Shown one piece after another: positions 1 to 6,594 of a stretch of DNA of 64,000 nt. Position 1 is the first letter of the stretch. Every line of letters starts with the position of its first letter. Location of the stretch: contig JBPCNX010000047.1 of assembly GCA_051000815.1 (NCBI GenBank), positions 112,707 to 176,706 on the forward strand, in the 5' to 3' direction. Under the pieces are notes generated by a model. That model was given only the letters and a program-made list of their open reading frames with translations, was not told where the DNA came from and did not search any database. The translations under genes and the position numbers were made by a program. This DNA is from PSRF01 sp051000815. Lineage in GTDB: Bacteria > Acidobacteriota > Blastocatellia > Pyrinomonadales > Pyrinomonadaceae.

Positions 1-193
1 GCGACTTTGACCGGTGCCCGCTCAGGTCATAACCCAACTCGGCCATCGTTGCCACTGCTTTGGGGTTAATCTGACCGGAAGGTCGCGAACCAGCGCTGTA
101 CGCCTCGACAACGTCGCCGCCATGGATACGCGCAAACGCTTCCGCGATTTGACTGCGATTCGAGTTTTCCACACAGACGAAGAGTAATCTCAT
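1..193 (-). CDS. arsC: Arsenate reductase / low-molecular-weight phosphatase family protein (N-terminal part)
   Basis: Reading the minus strand from the ATG at 191-193 gives 64 codons that run off the window edge. The start MRLLFVCVENSNRSQIAEAF holds the family's phosphate-binding loop Cys-X5-Arg (CVENSNR, Cys7 to Arg13) in a Rossmann-like first strand and loop, followed by the conserved EAYSAGSRPSG segment. This fold reduces arsenate through the loop cysteine in ArsC, or dephosphorylates phosphotyrosine in its relatives; the VENSNRSQ version resembles the ArsC type. The C-terminal catalytic residues lie outside the window. Its neighbours deal with phosphate, which fits handling of arsenate taken up by phosphate transporters. 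The ribosome binding site is weak. Confidence 0.85.
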   Translation of the reverse strand, partial: MRLLFVCVENSNRSQIAEAFARIHGGDVVEAYSAGSRPSGQINPKAVATMAELGYDLSGHRSKS

Positions 194-338
194 ATTACTT
201 AGCGTACTATCCATTGCAGCCTGGCAATTGTCTTCCTGCGATTTAAAACAACCCGCCGGCGACAACTAGTACGAAAAAAACTCAGGTGTTCGCGTCAGCC
301 CACGTAGAGAGTAGCAAACTCTCGTACCGCCAGAACAA

Positions 339-392
339 GTAACCAACATTTAATTAATCGGTAACGCTTAGTTAGCACAACTTGCTCATAGT
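339..392 (+). promoter_or_regulatory. Candidate Pho-box array with -10 element
   Basis: Four hexamers sit at exact 11-bp intervals: GTAACC (339), TTAATT (350), GTAACG (361) and TTAGCA (372). A -10-like CATAGT lies at 387-392, 9 nt after the last repeat. PhoB/PhoP sites are direct repeats with 11-bp periodicity that replace the -35 element, and the arrays upstream of pstS and the TonB receptor in this window have the same layout and the same 9-nt gap. It would drive transcription rightwards towards sixA. The individual hexamers match less well than in the other two arrays. Confidence 0.45.
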
Positions 393-602
393 CATTGCAG
401 ATATTGCTACGGGTGGTTCGCGCGAGCGACTTTTAAGAGTTCAGGGATCGAATCCCAATTGCGTGCCGAGCTCCTCAGGGGGGATTAAGCGTGGTGGTAA
501 TCAAAAGGGACAAGATCGAAACCGTAGCAGTATTCCCGCCAGCAACACCAAACAGTTCCGGCTCGTAAATCTACCCGGCGCTGTTCTGGTATCCAGGAGA
601 TT

Positions 603-640
603 AGCCCCGGCGGTTGCCGACCCGCAGGGGCTCTTTCTCT
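603..640 (+). terminator. Terminator-like hairpin upstream of sixA
   Basis: AGCCCC (603-608) pairs with GGGGCT (627-632), with a smaller CGGC/GCCG hairpin nested inside at 608-619, followed by the pyrimidine-rich CTTTCTCTT. The U-tract is interrupted, so the call is tentative. If real it would end a transcript of roughly 240 nt begun at the 339-392 promoter, or attenuate sixA. Confidence 0.35.
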
Positions 641-705
641 TGTGCCTCTTCTGGTTAGCACTATGCTAGATTCCTTCACCACCAACTGGAGGACGCCGGA
701 GAGGA

Positions 706-1215
706 ATGAAAACGCTGTTACTCATGAGGCATGCGAAAGCGGCCGCTGCTATTTCCAGTCTCGCGGATTTCGACCGCCCTCTAACCGATGAGGGTCGAAG
801 AGCCGCAGAGCTGATTGGAGAATTGATCTTACGTAGGAAGGTAATGACTGACCTTGCCTTAAGCTCACCGGCTCTAAGAGCTCGCGAAACTATCGATATT
901 GTTATGAAAGCGGCGAGGCTCCATCCCGAACTTCGTTATGACCAGCGAATCTATGAGGCAGGTCCGCTGGGGCTGCTCGAAGTAATTCATGAAATCGAGG
1001 AGGACCGGAACCGAGTTCTTCTCGTTGGGCATAATCCAGGCATAGAAGAGTTGCTGGAAATGTTGATCGGCCGCGTCGAACATCTGGCGACGGGCACGTT
1101 GGCGAAGATCGATTTTGAAGCAAACAAATGGAGTGAGGCGGGTGGGAGGAAAGGCAATCTCGATTGGCTGGTTCAACCAAAAGAGTTGCCAACCATTGAT
1201 GATGCCGGAGGCTAA
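706..1215 (+). CDS. sixA: Phosphohistidine phosphatase SixA-type (histidine phosphatase superfamily)
   Basis: The 169-aa product opens with MKTLLLMRHAKA, the RHx catalytic motif whose histidine (His9) is phosphorylated during turnover, and later has LLVGHNPGIEELL, carrying the second catalytic histidine of the superfamily. Length and motif spacing fit SixA, which removes phosphate from the histidine-phosphotransfer domain of sensor kinases such as ArcB; other small phosphatase substrates are possible. The ATG is preceded by GGAGAGGA. No membrane segment or signal peptide is visible, so it is cytosolic. It lies next to phosphate-uptake genes; a role in the Pho circuit is only inference. Confidence 0.85.
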   Translation: MKTLLLMRHAKAAAAISSLADFDRPLTDEGRRAAELIGELILRRKVMTDLALSSPALRARETIDIVMKAARLHPELRYDQRIYEAGPLGLLEVIHEIEEDRNRVLLVGHNPGIEELLEMLIGRVEHLATGTLAKIDFEANKWSEAGGRKGNLDWLVQPKELPTIDDAGG

Positions 1216-1217
1216 GC

Positions 1218-1405
1218 TCAGCGTTCGCTGACAAAATCGTCGGGCCTTGTTCGCTTTTGCGAGGTCAACCGAATCGCCAGAATTCTGTGAAGCATCTCAA
1301 GCAGAGGCCGCAGGAATCCTCACTCGCTCTCTTCCGCAACTTCTCGCCGCAAGAGACACAAATCACTTCGAATTCAGCCTTGCTTCGCGGTCTGTCGTCA
1401 ACCAT
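1218..1405 (-). pseudogene. Frameshifted second copy of the 62-aa zinc-ribbon protein
   Basis: On the minus strand, ATG at 1403-1405 after GGAGGATTTGAAAAT starts a frame reading EFEVICVSCGEKL, then CLRCF, and then hits TGA at 1265-1267 after 46 codons. It matches the intact gene at 4624-4812 (EFQVLCAWCGKKI, CLQCF). Just after CF one base is missing relative to that gene; in the shifted frame the match continues (RIL..., then DFVSER and stop at 1218-1220, against EFVSER in the intact gene). Restoring one base gives exactly 62 codons, the length of the intact paralogue. It is thus a recent single-base deletion, or a sequence error, in a duplicated gene. The four CxxC cysteines remain before the break. 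Confidence 0.8.
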
Positions 1406-1646
1406 ATTTTCAAATCCTCCAAATGCTTTTCCCGAGCGAGACTACCGCCGTGATGTTACGTGGGAGTAGCCGCCCAATTAAGTATGTCTTACGTTTTGGG
1501 CGCGTCGAGGTTGTTAAGGGTGGTAATGGCCCGGCCACACGTTCAGACCAATTTCAGGTCATGTTTAGATGGACATTCGGCGGCGGCGCGGCTATATTGC
1601 GGGTTCTTCGTAACAGCAATCCGGCAATGGGATCGAAACTCTCAAA
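1406..1646. other. Upstream region of the DUF47-pit operon
   Basis: No gene is supported here. Two overlapping open frames (from 1423 and 1460) have no family resemblance and run into the DUF47 gene in another frame. A TATATT at about 1592 could be a -10 element for the operon, but no matching -35 is clear, and I do not see a good 11-bp Pho-box array. Confidence 0.4.
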
Positions 1647-2270
1647 ATGGGCCTGCTAAATTTCCTGCCAAAAGAGGAGCAGTATTTCGCTCTCTTCATC
1701 CAAATGACCGTTTATATTTCCGAGGCCGCGCGCGAGCTCAAGGAAATGTTGGATGACAAAAATCATGACTACCAGGAATATGTCCGGCGCATCAAAGGGC
1801 TGGAGCACGCCTGTGACGAATTAACCCACAGCATCTCGACTCGTCTCAACAAGTCTTTTATCACGCCTTTTGATCGCGAAGACATTTACACCATGTCCAC
1901 CGCGCTCGACGATATTGTCGATCTGATAAATGATGCCGCCCGCGCGATTATTGATTTCGATGTTAAGGAGATCAAAGACTACGCACAAGACTTTGCTGAT
2001 GTGATCGTCCGCATGGCGGAACAGCTTCGCGAGATCGTTTCCACGCTCCAGAAGCCTAAGAATATCACGCAGCGATTGGTGGAGATCCACCGTTTGGAGA
2101 ATGAGGGGGACGACATCTACCATGCCGCGATTGCAGAGCTTTTTCACGAGGAGCGCGATCCGCTAACCGTACTGAAGTGGAAAGAGATCTACGAAAAACT
2201 GGAAGCCGCTGTCGATCGTTGTGAGAACGTAGCTAACATCATCGAAAGCGTAGTCATCAAGCATACCTAA
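1647..2270 (+). CDS. DUF47 family PhoU-like phosphate transport regulator
   Basis: This 207-aa, almost entirely helical protein starts MGLLNFLPKEEQYF, typical of DUF47 (TIGR00153), distant PhoU relatives that are usually encoded directly upstream of PiT transporters and are thought to adjust their activity. Conserved features include ARELKEML, the EHACDELTHSI heptad region, PFDREDIYTMSTALDDIVDLI and a C-terminal KWKEIYEKLEAAVDRCENVANIIESVV, which resembles the PhoU metal-binding helix. The pit gene follows after 24 nt, giving the expected two-gene operon. It has no signal peptide or membrane segment. Confidence 0.9.
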   Translation: MGLLNFLPKEEQYFALFIQMTVYISEAARELKEMLDDKNHDYQEYVRRIKGLEHACDELTHSISTRLNKSFITPFDREDIYTMSTALDDIVDLINDAARAIIDFDVKEIKDYAQDFADVIVRMAEQLREIVSTLQKPKNITQRLVEIHRLENEGDDIYHAAIAELFHEERDPLTVLKWKEIYEKLEAAVDRCENVANIIESVVIKHT

Positions 2271-2294
2271 AAGCCACCAGTCTACCTTTCACTC

Positions 2295-3338
2295 ATGACC
2301 CTTACCCTCGGATTAGTTATCTTCATTGTCTTCATTGCTTTCGTCTTCGATTACACCAACGGTTTTCACGATGCCGCGAATTCGATAGCCACCGTAGTAT
2401 CTACACGGGTTCTCTCTCCCGGTATGGCTGTCACCTGGGCGGCCTTTTTTAATTTCGTTGCGTTCGCCGTCCTGGGCACGCGGGTGGCCAAGACAATTGG
2501 CGGCGACCTGGTGCGCATAGAACTCGTCGCCGAGGACATGCGCCTTTATATGTTGCTGGCCGGGCTGCTGGGGGCGATCTTCTGGAACCTCATCACCTGG
2601 TATATCGGACTACCTACGTCCAGCTCGCATGCGCTTATCGGCGGCTACGGCGGCGCGGCCATTGCCGCTTACGGCAGTTTTGTCGGCATCCTCAAGCCCG
2701 AAGGTTGGACGAAAACGATCATTTTCATAGCCGCTTCACCGCTCATCGGCATGACCCTCGGGTTCTTTAGCATGGTGGCGGTGCATTGGATCTTTCGGCG
2801 CGCGTCCCCGCACAGCGTAGACAGGTTCTTTCGCAAGGGGCAACTCGTATCAGCTGCTGCCTATTCACTGGGTCACGGCGGCAACGATGCACAGAAGACC
2901 ATGGGCATTATTACTGCCGTGCTTGTAGCGGGTGGACTGCTGGCGTCAGGACCGGGGGGCAAGCTACCTGATATTCCTCTGTGGGTAGTGCTCTCGGCGC
3001 ACGCGGCGATCGCCCTTGGTACACTATCGGGCGGCTGGCGCATCGTGCACACGATGGGCTCGCGGATTACCAAGCTAAAACCGGTCGGAGGCTTCTGTGC
3101 GGAAACTTCGGGCGCCCTGGCCTTGTTCGGCGCGACGCTCGCGGGAATTCCGGTTTCGACAACTCACACGATCACCGGCGCAATCGTAGGCGTCGGTTCA
3201 ACGCGCCGACTCTCTGCCGTTAAGTGGGGAGTGGCGCGGCGCATCGTCTGGGCGTGGGTGCTTACGATTCCCATGGCCGGGATCATCGCGGCAATCTCGT
3301 TTCTCATCATCCGAACCATCCATCGCGTAGCTGGCTAA
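2295..3338 (+). CDS. pit: PiT family inorganic phosphate transporter
   Basis: The 347-aa polytopic membrane protein carries the PiT signature near its start (FDYTNGFHDAANSIATVVST) and the second, inverted copy in its C-terminal half (VSTTHTITGAIVG), as expected for the duplicated PiT fold. GLPTSSSHALIGG and GHGGNDAQKTMG are further hallmark segments. Members take up phosphate, often as a metal-phosphate complex, by proton or sodium symport with low affinity, complementing the high-affinity Pst system encoded further right. It sits directly behind its DUF47 partner gene. Confidence 0.93.
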   Translation: MTLTLGLVIFIVFIAFVFDYTNGFHDAANSIATVVSTRVLSPGMAVTWAAFFNFVAFAVLGTRVAKTIGGDLVRIELVAEDMRLYMLLAGLLGAIFWNLITWYIGLPTSSSHALIGGYGGAAIAAYGSFVGILKPEGWTKTIIFIAASPLIGMTLGFFSMVAVHWIFRRASPHSVDRFFRKGQLVSAAAYSLGHGGNDAQKTMGIITAVLVAGGLLASGPGGKLPDIPLWVVLSAHAAIALGTLSGGWRIVHTMGSRITKLKPVGGFCAETSGALALFGATLAGIPVSTTHTITGAIVGVGSTRRLSAVKWGVARRIVWAWVLTIPMAGIIAAISFLIIRTIHRVAG

Positions 3339-3427
3339 AACCGTTCCGTACAGCGTAAGCAATGAGCTCCGTCAGATCTAGATCGCGCTTCGAGTGATAT
3401 CGGGAGCGACAGCGATCGGGAAACCCG

Positions 3428-4585
3428 TCAGGAACTTGCAGTTTCAACAATTAAGAACTCATTTAGACGGCAAACAAGCTGCACCGTTTCCAGGCTCACT
3501 GTGATTACCTGACCGATTAGGCGAACGATGTACTGAGGATCGTCGGAGCGGTTAGGGTCGTTGGTAATTCCGCTGCGTTTGTCAGTGCTCACCTGATGCT
3601 GATCGATGATCCATTCGAGCGCGGAACGATTGCCCAGGCGGTACTCAAACACTTCCGGCGGAATTCCACTCAGAGTCAGAAAGTCGTTATAGATAAGCGA
3701 GAGCTTGTCTTTGCTCAGCTTCATCTTCTCGACTCGCCAATCGAGCGGCGCTCCGGGTGTTTCAGTTCTTTCGAGCGCATACTCCGGCTGCTGTTCGTAG
3801 CCCACGTGAATCTCAGCTAAACGCTTGCCGATTTCCGCGAATCCCTTGAAGTCAGGAGCGAAAGGAATTCGTGGCAATTCGCGTTTAAGGTTGGCCGCGT
3901 AGCGCTCGCGATACAGCGGGTGATGCAGCAACCCATAGACGTAATAAAAGATGTCCCACTTAGTGATCGACTTGTCTTTGTAGTGGGAGCGGAACTGTTC
4001 CAGTGACCAGTCGGTTACGTTCTCGCGTCGCTCTGTACCGTCTTCGTTGTAAGTATAGAAAGGAAAGCATTGCGATCCTCCCTGAGGTAGTAAGTCGGGC
4101 AGAACATTCACTACCAGCGCGAACATGGGCCAATCACTTCCAACTTTTAACCAAAGAACGTGATTCTCATCCTCAGTCGAAGCCGTGGGAAAAATATTTG
4201 GAAACTGACCACGTCTGTGAACCAGGATCTCGTCGAAGTAAACATATTGAGACGTAAATGGACGGTAAAGAGCACGCCGGATTGCTAAGGATTCAAATGT
4301 AGCAATCACGCCTGCTACTAGATTCTGCTTTAGGCGACTACTCCACTTAAGTCGCGTGCTGTCGTAAGAGACAAAGTCATCAACCTCTACGTCGCCTCGC
4401 TTCTGCGCCCCCCACTTGCGAACTTGGTCGTTGTAGTCGCCAATAAACCGTTTGATATTTCCGCTTAACATGTCTGTCTTATAGTTGTAGAGCCACGCAT
4501 CTCGAGTGGTCTCCACACCTCTGCCGTAGTTTCTGAAGACAGCATGATGCGGCCGCTTATAGAGGTATCGCTTGAGGGACGGCAT
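3428..4585 (-). CDS. Orphan C-terminal specificity domain of a type ISP restriction-modification enzyme
   Basis: The 385 aa match the C-terminal target-recognition region of type ISP enzymes (LlaGI/LlaBIII type): RGVETTRDAWLYNY marks the junction after the methyltransferase, followed by YRPFTSQYVYFDE, ITKWDIFYYVYGLLHHPLYR and FEYRLGNRSALEWIIDQ. Full-length enzymes exceed 1,500 aa with nuclease, helicase and methyltransferase domains at the N-terminus. None of those is present: the frame begins at this junction and only 38 nt separate it from the next gene. There is an ATG with a weak upstream AAAAGG, so it could be translated, but alone it could at most bind DNA. It is most likely a relic of a lost restriction system. 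Confidence 0.8.
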   Translation of the reverse strand: MPSLKRYLYKRPHHAVFRNYGRGVETTRDAWLYNYKTDMLSGNIKRFIGDYNDQVRKWGAQKRGDVEVDDFVSYDSTRLKWSSRLKQNLVAGVIATFESLAIRRALYRPFTSQYVYFDEILVHRRGQFPNIFPTASTEDENHVLWLKVGSDWPMFALVVNVLPDLLPQGGSQCFPFYTYNEDGTERRENVTDWSLEQFRSHYKDKSITKWDIFYYVYGLLHHPLYRERYAANLKRELPRIPFAPDFKGFAEIGKRLAEIHVGYEQQPEYALERTETPGAPLDWRVEKMKLSKDKLSLIYNDFLTLSGIPPEVFEYRLGNRSALEWIIDQHQVSTDKRSGITNDPNRSDDPQYIVRLIGQVITVSLETVQLVCRLNEFLIVETASS

Positions 4586-4623
4586 GGGCCTTTTTACGCG
4601 TGAGAAATTATCTTAAGCGCCAG

Positions 4624-4812
4624 TCACCGTTCGCTGACAAACTCGCCGGCAACGGTTCGAGTCTGCGACAGAAACTTCTCACTCAAAATCCGATAGAAGC
4701 ACTGGAGACACTCTGCGGTTGAATCTTCATGCTTGTCGTTGCGGATCTTCTTACCACACCAGGCACAGAGTACCTGAAACTCGCGACGCGTTTCTTGCTG
4801 TTTCTTCTTCAT
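4624..4812 (-). CDS. Small zinc-ribbon protein, unknown function
   Basis: The preferred start is the ATG at 4810-4812, 8 nt after GGAGGG, giving 62 aa; in-frame ATG and GTG codons just upstream overlap or crowd that site. A basic start (MKKKQQETRREF) leads into LCAWCGKKI and CLQCF, two CxxC pairs that would bind one zinc, then a short tail ending EFVSER. I cannot assign a function. A frameshifted paralogue of the same restored length lies at 1218-1405, which shows that the family is real and supports this start. It is encoded upstream of the ISP relic on the same strand. Confidence 0.7.
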   Translation of the reverse strand: MKKKQQETRREFQVLCAWCGKKIRNDKHEDSTAECLQCFYRILSEKFLSQTRTVAGEFVSER

Positions 4813-5112
4813 CGTCATCACCCTCCAAATCTTTGTCGCCCTACGATAAAGGCTGCGAGTTACGAGTAAGTGGCTTGGAAGTTAAATGATGATTAAGAAA
4901 TCTCGCGACCAAGCCATGTTTGTGAATACAGAGAACTGCAACTGCGTTCAGCCCGTCTTCAGGTAACGCTCAGACGGAATAATTTCCTACCGCTTCCGTT
5001 AACATGTTGGTAACATCGTCGCAGCGTTATCCCCGTAACGCAAAGATGCCTGATAACGACGGTTCAAGTTAACCCTTCCGTCGGAAAATCCGCGGTCAAG
5101 ATCGAGGAAGCT
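4813..5112. other. Intergenic region with a weak Pho-box-like pair
   Basis: This 300-base stretch separates divergently transcribed genes. TTAACA (4999) and GTAACA (5010) are spaced 11 bp apart, as in the better arrays of this window, but only two repeats are clear and the hexamer 9 nt further on (CGTTAT, 5025) is a poor -10. I see no other gene or RNA. Confidence 0.3.
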
Positions 5113-5927
5113 ATGCGATTCCTGCCTCGACCAACAACTTCGCTTAGTCATCTCGCCAGAAGCGGTTGCCTGATTTCGATCTTTCTGGCGCTTGTCTTGT
5201 CTTCAAGAGACGCCTCGGCAACATCATCAGCGGAAGACTTCGACAAAGGACCGAGCAGTATCGTTTGCCGCGAAGATATACCCTCCGCGCGTCGAGATCA
5301 GTTAGCAAAAAAACTCGGAAAGATTACCGGGCTTCCCGGTTTGGAGGTTGACCAGTCCGGCGCGTTGAGGCTCGGAACAAAGGCGCCAGTCGAAGGGTCT
5401 CGAAAGGCTCGCGAGCTTTTGACGCAGGTAATGCGTCAAAGCATCGTAGTAGTCCTTGAGGATGCAAGCAGGAGTTTTGATGTAGCTTTCATGCGCGTAC
5501 TTCCGGGCGCATGGAAAATCGCCCTGACAGCCCGCCTGCTTTTGTGGTGCAAATTGATTTTGCGGACTTCGACCAGGTAATGGGCGACGAGCCGGCTCTT
5601 GAAGCCTTCGACGTAGGCTGGGGTTTATTGCATGAACTGGATCATGTCGTGAACGACTCGGCGGATACGACCATTCCTGGCGAAAGTGGTGAGTGTGAAT
5701 CGCGCATCAATGAAATGAGAAGGGAATGTGATCTACCACAACGAATCGATTATTTTTATACGCTTTCTCCCTTCACACGCGACACAACCTTTACCACCAA
5801 ACTCGTCCGCCTGGCATTCGAGCATTCGCCCTCTGGGACCACTAAAAAAAGACGCTACTGGGTTGTTTGGGATGCAAACCTGGTGGGTGGATTTGATCGG
5901 CAGAAGCAGATCGCCTCGCTGAGATAG
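5113..5927 (+). pseudogene. Secreted HExxH protein gene, frameshifted
   Basis: The frame from ATG 5113 (GAGGAA upstream) begins with a signal peptide (residues about 1-38) and continues to about residue 135, where its sense is lost. A second frame, offset by one base, carries on with ENRPDSPPAFVVQIDFADF, GLLHELDHVV and PQRIDYFYT through the stop at 5925-5927. Adding one A to the run at 5515-5518 joins the two into a 271-aa protein (...GAWKNRPDSPPAF...). LLHELDHVV is a zinc-metallopeptidase-type HExxH motif, though peptidase activity is not shown and the family is not one I can name. Either the gene is recently broken or the base is missing from the assembly. Confidence 0.65.
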
Positions 5928-6023
5928 TTGTCTTTCCTTCTCTCGCAACTCAAACTTCCATATCAGGCTTTGTGAGCTAACAAATGCCTTAGTCTGCCCG
6001 GGCAATGGGAAACTTGCGAGGAG

Positions 6024-6233
6024 TTATAGCGGCCATCCAAGAGTTTTCCGCAACGGTCCGGAGTCGGATGGGGTCTTCGCGTACCTTGAGCTCTGCTTTT
6101 CTGTGAGGCGTTCAAGTGTGGAGTGAATTTGCAACACCATCTCTTTCAAATCGCGCATCTCACGCGGCGATCTTTCTTTCGCTGTGAATAAGGCTGTAAC
6201 GATCTCGCTGCTGAGTTCGTGGGAAATTGCCAT
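6024..6233 (-). CDS. Small hypothetical protein
   Basis: The 69-aa product (MAISHELSSEIVTALFTAKE...) has an amphipathic helical first 45 residues (DLKEMVLQIHSTLERLTEK) and a polar tail; no domain is recognised. The composition looks like a real short helical protein rather than random frame. The ribosome binding site is weak, so the call is tentative. It is transcribed away from the TonB receptor gene and shares its upstream region. Confidence 0.45.
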   Translation of the reverse strand: MAISHELSSEIVTALFTAKERSPREMRDLKEMVLQIHSTLERLTEKQSSRYAKTPSDSGPLRKTLGWPL

Positions 6234-6314
6234 AGGTTCACCGATGCTGATCAGTATGGATCATAAGCTAAGCTCGGGGTGCTTGGTTGAAGAGATGGAA
6301 TCCTACACGGCGAC

Positions 6315-6342
6315 TGTTACAGTGATGTTAATTCGATGTTAA
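6315..6342. promoter_or_regulatory. 11-bp-phased repeat array, upstream member
   Basis: TGTTAC (6315), TGTTAA (6326) and TGTTAA (6337) are spaced exactly 11 bp apart. They resemble PhoB/PhoP direct repeats, but no good -10 hexamer follows at the 9-nt spacing seen elsewhere. It may be an auxiliary site for the receptor promoter or serve the small leftward gene at 6024-6233; its orientation cannot be decided. Confidence 0.4.
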
Positions 6343-6414
6343 TAAAACAACCTCATCTCTGATCAAGGCGTCCCCACTTAGGCCAACTGGTCCTGCTTCA
6401 TATTTCCGCTGGCA

Positions 6415-6468
6415 TTAACAAACATTTAAGTCGCAATTCACAGCGCCTTAACCCCGTTAAGTTAGAGT
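6415..6468 (+). promoter_or_regulatory. Candidate Pho-box promoter of the TonB receptor
   Basis: Four hexamers at exact 11-bp intervals, TTAACA (6415), TTAAGT (6426), TTCACA (6437) and TTAACC (6448), closely match the Bacillus PhoP-type repeat TTAACA and the pstS array at 11060-11098. A -10-like TAGAGT (6463-6468) follows 9 nt after the last repeat, the same spacing as at pstS. This predicts phosphate-starvation control of the receptor with a 5' leader of roughly 120 nt. Confidence 0.6.
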
Positions 6469-6594
6469 TCGTTTTTGAAAATCAAGGGCAGGAAAACTCA
6501 GCGCCATTCGAGTCGTCGCTATTCGAAGAGACTCTCATTGCGAGGGGACTGCAACATCGTCAATTCCGTTCAACTCATAATTAGGAGAATAATC

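Larger units (their letters stand above)
194..705. other. Intergenic region between arsC and sixA
   Basis: No convincing protein gene is visible in these 512 bases. A 95-codon open frame from 382 has arginine-rich, low-information content and no family resemblance. The region does hold an 11-bp-phased hexamer array (339-377) with a -10-like element at 387-392, and a terminator-like hairpin at 603-640. A short stretch near 445-478 looks superficially like the 3' half of a tRNA but does not fold. Confidence 0.6.
6234..6594. other. Promoter region upstream of the TonB receptor
   Basis: No gene is seen. The region contains two separate 11-bp-phased arrays: TGTTAC/TGTTAA/TGTTAA at 6315-6342 and a stronger four-unit array at 6415-6453. 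Both are described as their own entries. The ribosome binding site AGGAG (6583-6587) precedes the receptor start. Confidence 0.6.

Noticed and set aside
425..480. Possible tRNA (loop resembling a Lys anticodon loop followed by a T-arm-like GGGATCGAATCCC)
   Set aside because: The T-stem pairs only three bases, the anticodon stem does not pair and no acceptor or D arm can be drawn; at best a decayed fragment.
382..669. 95-codon open frame before sixA
   Set aside because: It has no ribosome binding site, no recognisable features and runs through the terminator-like hairpin.
1423..1756. Two open frames upstream of and overlapping the DUF47 gene
   Set aside because: Their composition is not protein-like and the overlap with the well-supported DUF47 gene is out of frame.
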